This document shows, piece after piece, positions 16,938-26,039 of a stretch of DNA of 64,000 nucleotides (the first letter of the stretch is position 1; every line of letters starts with the position of its first letter). The stretch covers positions 1-64,000 of the forward strand of contig NZ_JAMWEM010000005.1 of NCBI RefSeq assembly GCF_024509525.1. The letters run 5' to 3'. A program made the translations under genes and the position numbers. The stretch comes from Streptococcus suis. GTDB taxonomy: Bacteria > Bacillota > Bacilli > Lactobacillales > Streptococcaceae. Below the pieces are notes generated by a model that saw only the letters and a program-made list of their open reading frames with translations, was not told the origin of the DNA and searched no databases.

Positions 16938-18211
16938 GAACAGTTGATTTGATTCAGAAAAAGCGGGATGGTCAGGAATTGACCACAGAGGAAATCCAAT
17001 GGCTAATTGAGGGCTATGTTGACGGCAGTGTGCCGGACTACCAAATGTCTGCACTGGCGATGGCTATTTATTTCCAAGGGATGTCCACTCGGGAGATTTC
17101 AGACTTGACCATGGCCATGGTGCATTCAGGTGATGAGATTGATTTATCGGCTATTGCAGGCATCAAGGTAGATAAGCACTCGACAGGCGGGGTCGGCGAC
17201 AAGGTGACCTTGATTTTAGCTCCGCTTGTTGCTAGCTTTGGCGTCCCAGTTGCCAAGATGAGCGGTCGTGGTCTAGGCCACACGGGCGGAACCTTGGACA
17301 AGCTGGAGTCCATTAAGGGTTACACAATTGAAGTGAGCCAAGAAGACTTCATTGCCCAAGTCCAGCAGACAGGTGTGGCTGTTATCGGCCAGTCGGACAA
17401 CTTGGTCAAGGCAGATAAGTTGCTCTATGCCCTACGTGATGTGACTGCAACTGTCGATATTATTCCGCTGATTGCAAGTTCGGTCATGTCCAAGAAGATT
17501 GCGGCTGGTGCTGATGCCATTTTGCTGGATGTGACAGTGGGCGAGGGTGCCTTCATGAAGAACATCGAAGACGCTCGTATCCTTGCACAGACCATGGTTG
17601 ACCTCGGAAAAGCTGTTGGTCGTAAGACCGTAGCGGTCTTGACCGACATGTCCCAGCCAGTTGGGACCTCGATTGGTAACCGCTTGGAGATTTTGGAAGC
17701 CTTGGAGATTCTTCAGGGACATGGCAGAGCAGATGTGACAGAGTTTATCTGTGAACTGGCACAAATCATGCTCAGCTTGGCCAATATTGAAAAGACAGTA
17801 GAAGAAGTGCACCAGCATATCAAGGACGGCTCAGCCCTCAAGAAATTTGAAGAAATGGTTGTTGCCCAAGGCGGTGACTTAGAAGACCTCTACCGTCCAG
17901 TCCAAGTCAGCCACCAAGTCCCAGTTCTGGCAGAAAAAGACGGCTATATCACCGCCCTACCAGCCCTTGAATTTGGACTCTTTGCTATGAAGCTAGGAGC
18001 AGGACGGGCAGTCAAGACAGATGAGCTCGATTACGAAACTGGTCTTGTCTTCCACAAAAAAGTTGGTGAGAAGGTTGCAAAAGGCGAACGAATTGCAACA
18101 ATTTATGCAAATGAAAATATTTCGGAAAATATGCTTACAAATTTCCAGAAAAATGTTAAAATAGATAATGTGAGTGTAAATACGAAAGAAATTCTAGAGA
18201 TCATTTCCTAA
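16934..18211 (+). CDS. pdp: Pyrimidine-nucleoside phosphorylase
   Basis: A 425-aa phosphorylase splitting (deoxy)uridine and thymidine with phosphate into base and (deoxy)ribose-1-phosphate. The family signature MSGRGLGHTGGTLDKLES is at about 115-132 and KVDKHSTGGVGDK at about 78-90. The C-terminal KLGAGRAVK block completes the pyrimidine-phosphorylase fold. The ATG overlaps the methyltransferase stop (ATGAGAA...). Next in line are deoC and cdd, which handle the sugar and cytidine branches. Confidence 0.95.
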   Translation: MRTVDLIQKKRDGQELTTEEIQWLIEGYVDGSVPDYQMSALAMAIYFQGMSTREISDLTMAMVHSGDEIDLSAIAGIKVDKHSTGGVGDKVTLILAPLVASFGVPVAKMSGRGLGHTGGTLDKLESIKGYTIEVSQEDFIAQVQQTGVAVIGQSDNLVKADKLLYALRDVTATVDIIPLIASSVMSKKIAAGADAILLDVTVGEGAFMKNIEDARILAQTMVDLGKAVGRKTVAVLTDMSQPVGTSIGNRLEILEALEILQGHGRADVTEFICELAQIMLSLANIEKTVEEVHQHIKDGSALKKFEEMVVAQGGDLEDLYRPVQVSHQVPVLAEKDGYITALPALEFGLFAMKLGAGRAVKTDELDYETGLVFHKKVGEKVAKGERIATIYANENISENMLTNFQKNVKIDNVSVNTKEILEIIS

Positions 18212-18229
18212 TGTACGGAGAAAGTTAGA

Positions 18230-18892
18230 ATGAAATTAAACAAATATATTGACCACACGATTTTAAAACCAGATACAACTCAGGAACAAGTTGAAAAAGT
18301 CCTGGCAGAAGCGAAAGAATATGATTTTGCTAGCGTCTGTATTAATCCGACTTGGGTTGCTTTTGCTGCTGAAGGTTTAAAAGATACGGACGTTAAGGTA
18401 TGTACTGTTATTGGCTTCCCTTTGGGTGCAAATACACCAGCTGTTAAGGCATTTGAAACAACGGATGCTATTGCCAATGGTGCTGATGAGATTGATATGG
18501 TCATCAATATCGGTGCCTTGAAAGACAAGCGTTATGATTTGGTCTTGGAAGATATCAAGGCAGTTGTAGAAGCCAGCGGTGACAAACTGGTCAAGGTGAT
18601 TATTGAAACCTGCTTGTTGACAGATGAAGAAAAGGTTAAGGCTTGTGAGTTGTCAAAAGAAGCAGGAGCTGATTTTGTCAAGACTTCAACAGGCTTCTCA
18701 ACAGGCGGTGCCACTGTGGCAGATGTAGCCCTTATGAGAAAAACTGTTGGTCAAGACTTGGGTGTCAAGGCTTCAGGTGGAGCACGTTCTTATGAAGATG
18801 CCGTTGCCTTTATCGAGGCTGGTGCTAGCCGTATCGGAGCCTCATCAGGTGTGGCAATCATGAAGGGAGAAAAGGCGGATGGCGACTACTGA
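18230..18892 (+). CDS. deoC: Deoxyribose-phosphate aldolase
   Basis: A 220-aa class I aldolase cleaving 2-deoxyribose-5-phosphate to acetaldehyde and glyceraldehyde-3-phosphate. The Schiff-base Lys151 is in [14 protein letters not shown], and [11 protein letters not shown] at the N-terminus and VKASGGARS near 180 are family motifs. GGAGAAAG precedes the ATG. It overlaps cdd by 14 nt. Confidence 0.97.
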   Translation: MKLNKYIDHTILKPDTTQEQVEKVLAEAKEYDFASVCINPTWVAFAAEGLKDTDVKVCTVIGFPLGANTPAVKAFETTDAIANGADEIDMVINIGALKDKRYDLVLEDIKAVVEASGDKLVKVIIETCLLTDEEKVKACELSKEAGADFVKTSTGFSTGGATVADVALMRKTVGQDLGVKASGGARSYEDAVAFIEAGASRIGASSGVAIMKGEKADGDY

Positions 18893-19268
18893 TTTAATTG
18901 ATTTATCTGTTGAAGTTAGTAAAAATGCCTATGTTCCCTACTCTCATTTTCCAATTGGAGCAGTTTTAGTAGCTAAAGATGGACAGGTTTTTACTGGTGT
19001 TAATATAGAAAATGCCAGTTTTGGCTTGACCAACTGTGGTGAACGCACAGCCATTTTCAAAGCAGTCTCGGAAGGTGTCAAAGACTTTTCAGAGCTAATT
19101 GTTTATGGTGAAACAGAAAAACCGATTTCTCCATGTGGTGCTTGTCGTCAGGTGATGGCAGAATTTTTTGAACAGGATCTAAAAGTGACGCTAGTCGCTA
19201 AAGATAAATCGACAGTCGAGATGACAGTCGGGGAATTACTTCCATATTCATTTACAGATCTAACCTAG
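18879..19268 (+). CDS. cdd: Cytidine deaminase
   Basis: A 129-aa homotetrameric zinc enzyme converting (deoxy)cytidine to (deoxy)uridine. Zinc ligands Cys53, Cys86 and Cys89 and the proton shuttle Glu55 are all present ([16 protein letters not shown]). The start overlaps deoC; GGGAGAAAAGG lies upstream inside deoC. Confidence 0.97.
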   Translation: MATTDLIDLSVEVSKNAYVPYSHFPIGAVLVAKDGQVFTGVNIENASFGLTNCGERTAIFKAVSEGVKDFSELIVYGETEKPISPCGACRQVMAEFFEQDLKVTLVAKDKSTVEMTVGELLPYSFTDLT

Positions 19269-19338
19269 ATTTGTACAATGTATCTAGTTTAATCTTGCAA
19301 CGGAAGTTGCGAAAAGAATTTTTTAGGAGGGTTCAGAA

Positions 19339-20397
19339 ATGAACAAGAAACTTGTTGGACTTGGTCTAGCATCCGTGGCAGCTCTTTCTTTAGCTGCATG
19401 TAGTAGTCGTACTGCGAATAAAGGTACTTCATCTGACTCAGATTCATCTGTAAAAGCTGCAATTGTTACAGATATCGGTGGTGTAGATGACCGTTCATTT
19501 AACCAATCAGCTTGGGAAGGTTTGACTGCATGGGGGAAAGAAGCAGGTCTTGAAAAAGGTAGTGGTTATGACTACTTCCAATCTTCTAGCGAATCTGATT
19601 ATGTAACAAACCTTGATTCTGCTGTTTCTGGTGGTTACGATCTTGTGTTTGGTATCGGTTTTGCCTTGGAATCTGCGATTGCTGAAGTTGCTCCAAATAA
19701 CTCTGAAACACATTATGTAATCGTTGACTCAGTTGTTCCAGATCTAGATAACGTTGTCAGCGTTGGTTTTGCTGACCACCAAGCTTCATACTTGGCTGGT
19801 GTTGCAGCTGCTAAATCAACTAAAACTAATCATGTTGGTTTCATCGGCGGTATGGAAAGTGAAGTTATTGACCGTTTTGAAGCAGGATTTGTTGCAGGTG
19901 TAAAATCTGTCAACAAAGACATCAAAGTAACTATTGATTATGCAGGTTCATTTGGCGATGCTGCTAAAGGTCAAACCCTTGCAGCTGCTCAATATGCTGC
20001 AGGTGCTGATGTAATCTTCCACGCTTCAGGTGGTACTGGTAACGGTGTATTTGCAGCCGCAAAAGCTGAGAACGAAACTCGTAATGAAGCAGACAAAGTT
20101 TGGGTAATCGGCGTTGACCGTGACCAATCAGCAGAAGGTGAGTATACATCTAAAGACGGCAAAGCATCTAACTTTGTATTGGCTTCAACTATCAAAGAAG
20201 TTGGTAATGCAGTAAAAGATATTGCAACCAAAGCTGCTGCTGGAGAATTCCCTGGTGGTACAGTTGTACAATACTCATTGGAAGATAAAGGTGTAGAATT
20301 GGCTGAAACGAACCTTTCAGAAGAAGCTTCTAAGGCTGTTGCAGAAGCAAAACAAGCTATTTTGGATGGAAAAGTTGAAGTTCCAGAAAAACCTTAA
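19339..20397 (+). CDS. BMP-family nucleoside-binding lipoprotein
   Basis: A 352-aa substrate-binding lipoprotein of the BMP/PnrA family (TmpC, BmpA). The signal peptide ends in LSLAAC with the lipidated Cys21. VTDIGGVDDRSFNQSAWEG (about 46-64), GFADHQASYLAG and VIGVDRDQS are family blocks that contact purine or pyrimidine nucleosides. It feeds the ABC transporter encoded next. AGGAGGG precedes the ATG, and a long double hairpin separates it from the ATPase gene, as expected where the binding protein must be made in excess. Confidence 0.92.
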   Translation: MNKKLVGLGLASVAALSLAACSSRTANKGTSSDSDSSVKAAIVTDIGGVDDRSFNQSAWEGLTAWGKEAGLEKGSGYDYFQSSSESDYVTNLDSAVSGGYDLVFGIGFALESAIAEVAPNNSETHYVIVDSVVPDLDNVVSVGFADHQASYLAGVAAAKSTKTNHVGFIGGMESEVIDRFEAGFVAGVKSVNKDIKVTIDYAGSFGDAAKGQTLAAAQYAAGADVIFHASGGTGNGVFAAAKAENETRNEADKVWVIGVDRDQSAEGEYTSKDGKASNFVLASTIKEVGNAVKDIATKAAAGEFPGGTVVQYSLEDKGVELAETNLSEEASKAVAEAKQAILDGKVEVPEKP

Positions 20398-20409
20398 TAA
20401 TTTATAGTG

Positions 20410-20456
20410 TAAATTCCGAAACGGCGGCCGGTATCGGTCGCCCTTTTCGGAATTTA
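20410..20456 (+). repeat. Long intercistronic hairpin behind the lipoprotein gene
   Basis: TAAATTCCGAAA and GGCGGCCG pair with CGGTCGCC and TTTTCGGAATTTA around a GTAT loop: about 20 bp with one C-C bulge. No T-run follows, so it is more likely an mRNA 3'-end stabiliser or processing site than a full terminator. Confidence 0.85.
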
Positions 20457-20466
20457 GAAGTTTTCT

Positions 20467-20501
20467 CAGTAAAGCCTATCAATTTTTGGTAGGTTTTACT
20501 G
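20467..20501 (+). repeat. Second intercistronic hairpin before the ATPase gene
   Basis: CAGTAAAGCCTA / TAGGTTTTACTG (one G-T pair) around an 11-nt U-rich loop. Together with the first hairpin it could set the ratio of binding protein to transporter. Confidence 0.75.
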
Positions 20502-20533
20502 ACAAAAATGCTCGTCAGAAAGGAAAGTAGATT

Positions 20534-22069
20534 ATGACTCAGGATTATGTCATTGAGATGCGTGACATCACTAAAATCTTTGGCGAATTCGTTGCAAATG
20601 ACCATATCAATTTGAATGTCAAACGTGGTGAAATCCATGCCCTTCTCGGTGAAAATGGAGCAGGGAAGTCCACCTTGATGAATATGTTAGCTGGTCTTTT
20701 GGAGCCAACAAGTGGCGAAATTGCCATCAATGGAGAAGTTGTTTCCATCGACTCTCCATCTAAAGCAGCCCATTTGGGAATAGGTATGGTGCATCAGCAC
20801 TTTATGCTGGTGGATGCCTTTACTGTGGCTGAAAACATTATTCTCGGATCAGAAACGACAAAAGCAGGTGTCATTGACATCAAAAAAGCCATTGCCGAAA
20901 TCAAGGAATTGTCTGAGCGTTATGGCTTGGAAGTGGACCCAACTGCTAAGGTGGCTGACATCACTGTCGGTGCTCAGCAACGTGTGGAAATCCTCAAAAC
21001 CCTCTACCGTGGTGCAGATCTCTTAATTTTTGATGAGCCTACAGCGGTTTTGACTCCTGCGGAAATAGCAGAGCTTCTGAAAATCATGAAGAAATTGATT
21101 GAAGAAGGTAAGTCCATCATCTTAATCACCCACAAATTGGATGAAATTCGTGCTGTTGCTGACCGTGTAACTGTCATTCGTCGTGGTAAATCGATTGAAA
21201 CAGTTGATGTCGCTGGTGCAACCAATGAAGACTTGGCTGAGTGGATGGTAGGACGTTCTGTATCTTTCAAAACAGAAAAAATCGCCTCAAATCCTAAGGA
21301 AGTTATTCTGTCTATCAAGGATTTGGTAGTAAACGAAAACCGTGGCATTCCGGCAGTTAAAGGCCTTAATCTTGAAGTTCGAGCTGGAGAAGTGGTTGGT
21401 ATTGCAGGTATCGATGGAAACGGCCAAAGTGAGTTGATTCAGGCTATTACTGGACTTCGTAAGGTCAAGTCAGGTGAAATCACTATCAAGGGTGAGAATG
21501 TCGTTGGTAAAACACCACGTAAAATCACTGAAATGCAAGTTAGTCACGTTCCTGAAGATCGTCATCGCGACGGACTTGTCCTTCAGATGACCGTTGCTGA
21601 AAATATTGCCTTACAAACCTACTACAAAGAGCCAAATTCTAAGAATGGCGTTCTTAATTATACTCAAATAAATGAGAAGGCTCGCCAGCTCATGGAAGAG
21701 TTTGATGTTCGTGGTGCAAGTGAATTGGTCCCTTCTAAAGCCCTTTCTGGTGGTAATCAGCAGAAAGCCATTATTGCACGAGAGATCGATCGTAATCCAG
21801 ACTTGTTGATTGTCAGTCAACCAACACGTGGTTTGGATGTCGGAGCGATTGAATATATCCGTAAACGCTTGATTGCGGAACGTGATAAAGGTAAGGCTGT
21901 CTTAGTTGTCAGCTTTGAATTAGATGAAATTTTGGATGTATCAGACCGCATTGCTGTTATTCATGATGGTGCTATTCATGGGATTGTTGATCCAGCGACG
22001 ACCAACAAGCAAGAACTTGGTGTCCTAATGGCAGGCGGAAAACTTGAGAAGGGAGAAAGTCATGCCTAA
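20534..22069 (+). CDS. Nucleoside ABC transporter, ATP-binding protein
   Basis: A 511-aa protein with two fused ABC ATPase domains, as in YufO/NupA and sugar importers of the RbsA type. Domain 1: Walker A GENGAGKST (about 36-44), signature VGAQQRVEI, Walker B LLIFDEPTAVLT. Domain 2: GIDGNGQSE in place of Walker A (no Lys-Ser/Thr), signature LSGGNQQKA, and LLIVSQPTRGLD in place of a normal Walker B Glu. The second site is thus degenerate, usual in this class. Its stop overlaps the first permease start. Confidence 0.92.
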   Translation: MTQDYVIEMRDITKIFGEFVANDHINLNVKRGEIHALLGENGAGKSTLMNMLAGLLEPTSGEIAINGEVVSIDSPSKAAHLGIGMVHQHFMLVDAFTVAENIILGSETTKAGVIDIKKAIAEIKELSERYGLEVDPTAKVADITVGAQQRVEILKTLYRGADLLIFDEPTAVLTPAEIAELLKIMKKLIEEGKSIILITHKLDEIRAVADRVTVIRRGKSIETVDVAGATNEDLAEWMVGRSVSFKTEKIASNPKEVILSIKDLVVNENRGIPAVKGLNLEVRAGEVVGIAGIDGNGQSELIQAITGLRKVKSGEITIKGENVVGKTPRKITEMQVSHVPEDRHRDGLVLQMTVAENIALQTYYKEPNSKNGVLNYTQINEKARQLMEEFDVRGASELVPSKALSGGNQQKAIIAREIDRNPDLLIVSQPTRGLDVGAIEYIRKRLIAERDKGKAVLVVSFELDEILDVSDRIAVIHDGAIHGIVDPATTNKQELGVLMAGGKLEKGESHA

Positions 22070-23123
22070 AAAATATCAACCGATTGCCATTCCTCTATTG
22101 GCAGTTGTTTCTGGATTACTCTTAGGTGCCATCATCATGCTTATCTTTGGCTACGATCCAGTGTGGGGTTACGAGGAATTATTCTACTCAGCTTTTGGTT
22201 CTGTCAAATCAATTGGGGAAATCTTTCGTGCCATGGCACCGCTGATTTTTACTGCTTTAGGATTTGCGGTTGCCAGTCGTGCTGGTTTTTTCAACGTCGG
22301 ACTTTCAGGCCAAGCCCTTGTCGGCTGGGTATTTGCTGGCTGGTTTGCTCTTGAAAATCCAGATATGTCCCGTCCACTGTTGATTTTTGCAACAGTCGTG
22401 ATTGCCATGGTTGCTGGAGGAATTGCAGGTGCCATCCCAGGAGTCCTGCGCGCCTACTTGGGGACCAGCGAGGTCATCGTAACGATCATGATGAACTACA
22501 TTCTCCTATACATGAGTAATTACCTGATTCGGGATGTATTCTCGGATAATTTGATGAAAAATACAGACTCTACTATTAATGTTTCTGCCAATGCCTCCTA
22601 TCAGACAGAGTGGTTGCGTGCATTGACAGATAATTCGCGTATGAATCTCGGTATTTTCTTTGCTATTATTGCTGTTGTTGTCATTTGGTTCCTGTTAACA
22701 AAGACAACACTCGGTTTTGAAATTCGTTCTGTAGGTTTGAACCCAACAGCTTCTGATTATGCAGGTATGTCAGCTAAGAGAACAATCATTTTGTCTATGA
22801 TTATCTCTGGTGCACTTGCTGGTCTAGGAGGAGCAATCCAAGGTCTTGGTACCTTCCAGAATGTCTATATTCAAGGTGGAAGTTTGGACATTGGTTTTGA
22901 TGGTATGGCAGTTGCCTTGTTGGCCTCCAATTCACCACTCGGTATTCCATTTGCGGCTTTCCTCTTTGGTTTTCTGTCAATCGGAGCACCGGGTATGGTT
23001 CGGGCACAAATTCCACCTGAATTGATTAACGTTGTAACAGCGTCTATTATCTTCTTCATCGGTGTGAAATTCATCTTTGAACAATTGTTGAAACCAAGAA
23101 AAAAAGCGAAAGGAGTCAAATAA
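22062..23123 (+). CDS. Nucleoside ABC transporter permease 1
   Basis: A 353-aa inner-membrane permease (BPD_transp_2 family, YufP/NupB type) with about eight to ten hydrophobic segments. The conserved cytoplasmic loop is FEIRSVGLNPTASDYAGMS near residue 225. The ATG at 22062 overlaps the ATPase stop (ATGCCTAA) and has GAAGGGAG upstream; the earlier in-frame codon lacks that spacing. It pairs with the next gene to form the heterodimeric channel. Confidence 0.92.
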   Translation: MPKKYQPIAIPLLAVVSGLLLGAIIMLIFGYDPVWGYEELFYSAFGSVKSIGEIFRAMAPLIFTALGFAVASRAGFFNVGLSGQALVGWVFAGWFALENPDMSRPLLIFATVVIAMVAGGIAGAIPGVLRAYLGTSEVIVTIMMNYILLYMSNYLIRDVFSDNLMKNTDSTINVSANASYQTEWLRALTDNSRMNLGIFFAIIAVVVIWFLLTKTTLGFEIRSVGLNPTASDYAGMSAKRTIILSMIISGALAGLGGAIQGLGTFQNVYIQGGSLDIGFDGMAVALLASNSPLGIPFAAFLFGFLSIGAPGMVRAQIPPELINVVTASIIFFIGVKFIFEQLLKPRKKAKGVK

Positions 23124-23124
23124 G

Positions 23125-24078
23125 ATGAACATTTCTATTTTAGCCTTGCTCATTTCGCAAATGCTGATTTACTCAGCACCTTTGATTTTCACCAGTTTAG
23201 GTGGTGTTTTCTCAGAGCGTGCTGGTGTTGTTAACGTTGGTTTGGAAGGAATCATGGTGATTGGTGCCTTTGCCGGAGTTGTTTTCAACATTGAATTTGC
23301 AGAGAGCTTCGGTAAAATGACCCCTCTCTTGGCTGTTTTGGTCGGTGGTATTGCAGGTTTGCTCTTTTCCATTATCCACGCAGCTGCGACCATTAACTTC
23401 CGTGCAGACCACGTTGTTTCTGGTACAGTACTGAACCTCTTGGCTCCTGCCTTGGGTGTCTTCCTGGTAAAAGTTATTTACAACAAGGGACAGACAGATA
23501 GCATTCGGGAGTCATTTGGTAAATTCTCATTCCCTGTTTTAGCAGATATTCCAGTGCTTGGTGACCTTTTCTTCAAGAACACTAGTTTAATGGGCTATGT
23601 GGCTATTATAACAGCCTTCCTTGCTTGGTTTATCCTATACAAAACCAAGTTTGGTTTGCGTTTGCGTTCTGTCGGAGAACATCCTCAAGCAGCTGATACT
23701 CTAGGCATTAACGTGTATGCTATGCGTTATGCAGGTGTCTTGATTGCAGGCTTCCTTGGTGGTGTTGGTGGTGCAGTGAGTGCTCAGTCTGTAAACATCA
23801 ACTTCTCAGCGACAACCATTGTCGGATCAGGCTTTATCGCCTTGGCAGCCGTTATCTTTGGTAAATGGAACCCAATTGGTGCCATGTTGGCCAGCCTCTT
23901 CTTTGGTTTGTCACAAAGTTTGGCAGTTATCGGTAGCCAATTACCAGGTTTAAAAGACATTCCAACCGTTTATCTCCAAATCGCACCATACTTGATTACA
24001 GTCGTTGCCCTATCTGCATTCTTCGGAAAAGCAGTCGCACCAAAAGCCGACGGCGTTAACTATATCAAATCGAAGTAA
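23125..24078 (+). CDS. Nucleoside ABC transporter permease 2
   Basis: A 317-aa permease of the YufQ/NupC type. It begins SAPLIFTSLGGVFSERAG and GVVNVGLEGIM, typical for the second subunit, and has the loop LRLRSVGEHPQAADTLGIN near 190. It starts one base after the first permease. A strong hairpin terminator ends the operon right behind the stop codon. Confidence 0.92.
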   Translation: MNISILALLISQMLIYSAPLIFTSLGGVFSERAGVVNVGLEGIMVIGAFAGVVFNIEFAESFGKMTPLLAVLVGGIAGLLFSIIHAAATINFRADHVVSGTVLNLLAPALGVFLVKVIYNKGQTDSIRESFGKFSFPVLADIPVLGDLFFKNTSLMGYVAIITAFLAWFILYKTKFGLRLRSVGEHPQAADTLGINVYAMRYAGVLIAGFLGGVGGAVSAQSVNINFSATTIVGSGFIALAAVIFGKWNPIGAMLASLFFGLSQSLAVIGSQLPGLKDIPTVYLQIAPYLITVVALSAFFGKAVAPKADGVNYIKSK

Positions 24079-24106
24079 AAAAACAACCCCGACGGGTTGT
24101 TTTTTC
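24078..24106 (+). terminator. Terminator of the nucleoside operon
   Basis: AAAAAACAACCC / GGGTTGTTTTTT with a CGAC loop, directly after the last stop codon. Confidence 0.9.
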
Positions 24107-24296
24107 ACGAGCATGAAAATAGGAAAGTGAGCTAAGAAATAAGAAGCTAGGAATGAAACATAAGCTAGGAAATCTGGAAGTAATACAATATAAAATCATA
24201 ATATGTAATTGTTTTCTTCCTATCGTGTCCTTTCTAATCCTTTTTTCTCTCTTTGTGCTATACTAGATTCCTACATTTTTAAATGGAGGATATGGA

Positions 24297-24827
24297 ATGC
24301 GACGCTTAGTCTTGAATATTGCCATGAGTTTGGACGGTTTTATCGCTCGAAAAGACGGAACTTATGATTGGATAGAGGGGCATGGAACAGCTCAATGTGA
24401 CACTGCCCTGCAATTCGATAATCCTGCCTTTTTCAATGACTGCGATACGGTCATCATGGGCCGAAAGTCACTGGAAGACTGTCCTTTGGAGATGATTGAG
24501 GGGTATCAGGATAAACAGTTTATCATTGCTAGTCATGCTGAACAGGCTGATTATGAGAATGTTCGATTTGTGCAGGACATTGTTGCAGAGATTGAACGAT
24601 TGAGAGCAGAAGAAGGCGGTGATATTTGGCTTTTCGGAGGAGCAGGTCTTGTTCAGACTTGTTTGGAAGCTAAATTAATTGACCATTTCATCATCGGCAT
24701 TATTCCGACAATATTAGGAGAAGGGATTTCCCTTTTTGACAAACTGCCGGAGGAGCAGAAGTTGACTTTGGTTGAGTCAACGGTTACAGACGGAATTGCC
24801 ATGTTGCGTTATGACGTGCGAGCATAG
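24297..24827 (+). CDS. Dihydrofolate reductase-family protein (RibD C-terminal-like)
   Basis: A 176-aa protein of the RibD_C/YyaP group: RRLVLNIAMSLDGFIARKDG (residues 2-21) and VIMGRKSLED and IWLFGGAGLVQTCLEA are the NADPH-binding family blocks. Such stand-alone proteins resemble DHFR but their substrates are mostly unknown; it should not be called folA. AATGGAGG precedes the ATG. It converges on ldh and shares a terminator with it. The 190-nt gap upstream holds a -10-like TATACT and a direct repeat AAGCTAGGAA, nothing else. Confidence 0.85.
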   Translation: MRRLVLNIAMSLDGFIARKDGTYDWIEGHGTAQCDTALQFDNPAFFNDCDTVIMGRKSLEDCPLEMIEGYQDKQFIIASHAEQADYENVRFVQDIVAEIERLRAEEGGDIWLFGGAGLVQTCLEAKLIDHFIIGIIPTILGEGISLFDKLPEEQKLTLVESTVTDGIAMLRYDVRA

Positions 24828-24828
24828 A

Positions 24829-24858
24829 AAAAAGGTGGACCAGAGGTTCACCTTTTCA
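24829..24858. terminator. Bidirectional terminator between the DHFR-like gene and ldh
   Basis: AAAGGTGGACC / GGTTCACCTTT stem with an AGA loop, with A and T runs on both sides. Confidence 0.88.
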
Positions 24859-24861
24859 TCT

Positions 24862-25848
<987 letters not shown>

Positions 25849-25901
25849 CTAAACATCTCCTTAGTTTAATTTGGGGATACGAGTTATCCCAACCATTTAC
25901 C

Positions 25902-25930
25902 ATTCTAGCACTTTTTCTAGCATTTGTCAC
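25902..25930 (-). promoter_or_regulatory. ldh promoter
   Basis: On the minus strand: GTGACA (25930-25925), 17 nt, TAGAAT (25907-25902). TTTCACAAGTGACAAA around the -35 has partial Rex-like half-sites, but it is not a good full operator. Confidence 0.6.
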
Positions 25931-25945
25931 TTGTGAAAGGTTTTT

Positions 25946-25959
25946 TGAAAATGTTTACA
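25946..25959. promoter_or_regulatory. CcpA cre-like site between ldh and gyrA
   Basis: TGAAAATGTTTACA differs from TGWAANCGNTNWCA at one base. It lies just upstream of the ldh -35, a position suited to activation of ldh. Confidence 0.45.
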
Positions 25960-25994
25960 TAATGGTTTCAGTGTAAGAATTTTATTTCACAATG

Positions 25995-26003
25995 TGGTAT
26001 AAT
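25995..26003 (+). promoter_or_regulatory. gyrA extended -10 promoter
   Basis: TGGTATAAT without a good -35; about 35 nt before the gyrA ATG. Confidence 0.6.
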
Positions 26004-26039
26004 AGATGAGACAAAGACTGTAGAAAAGAGATAAATTTA

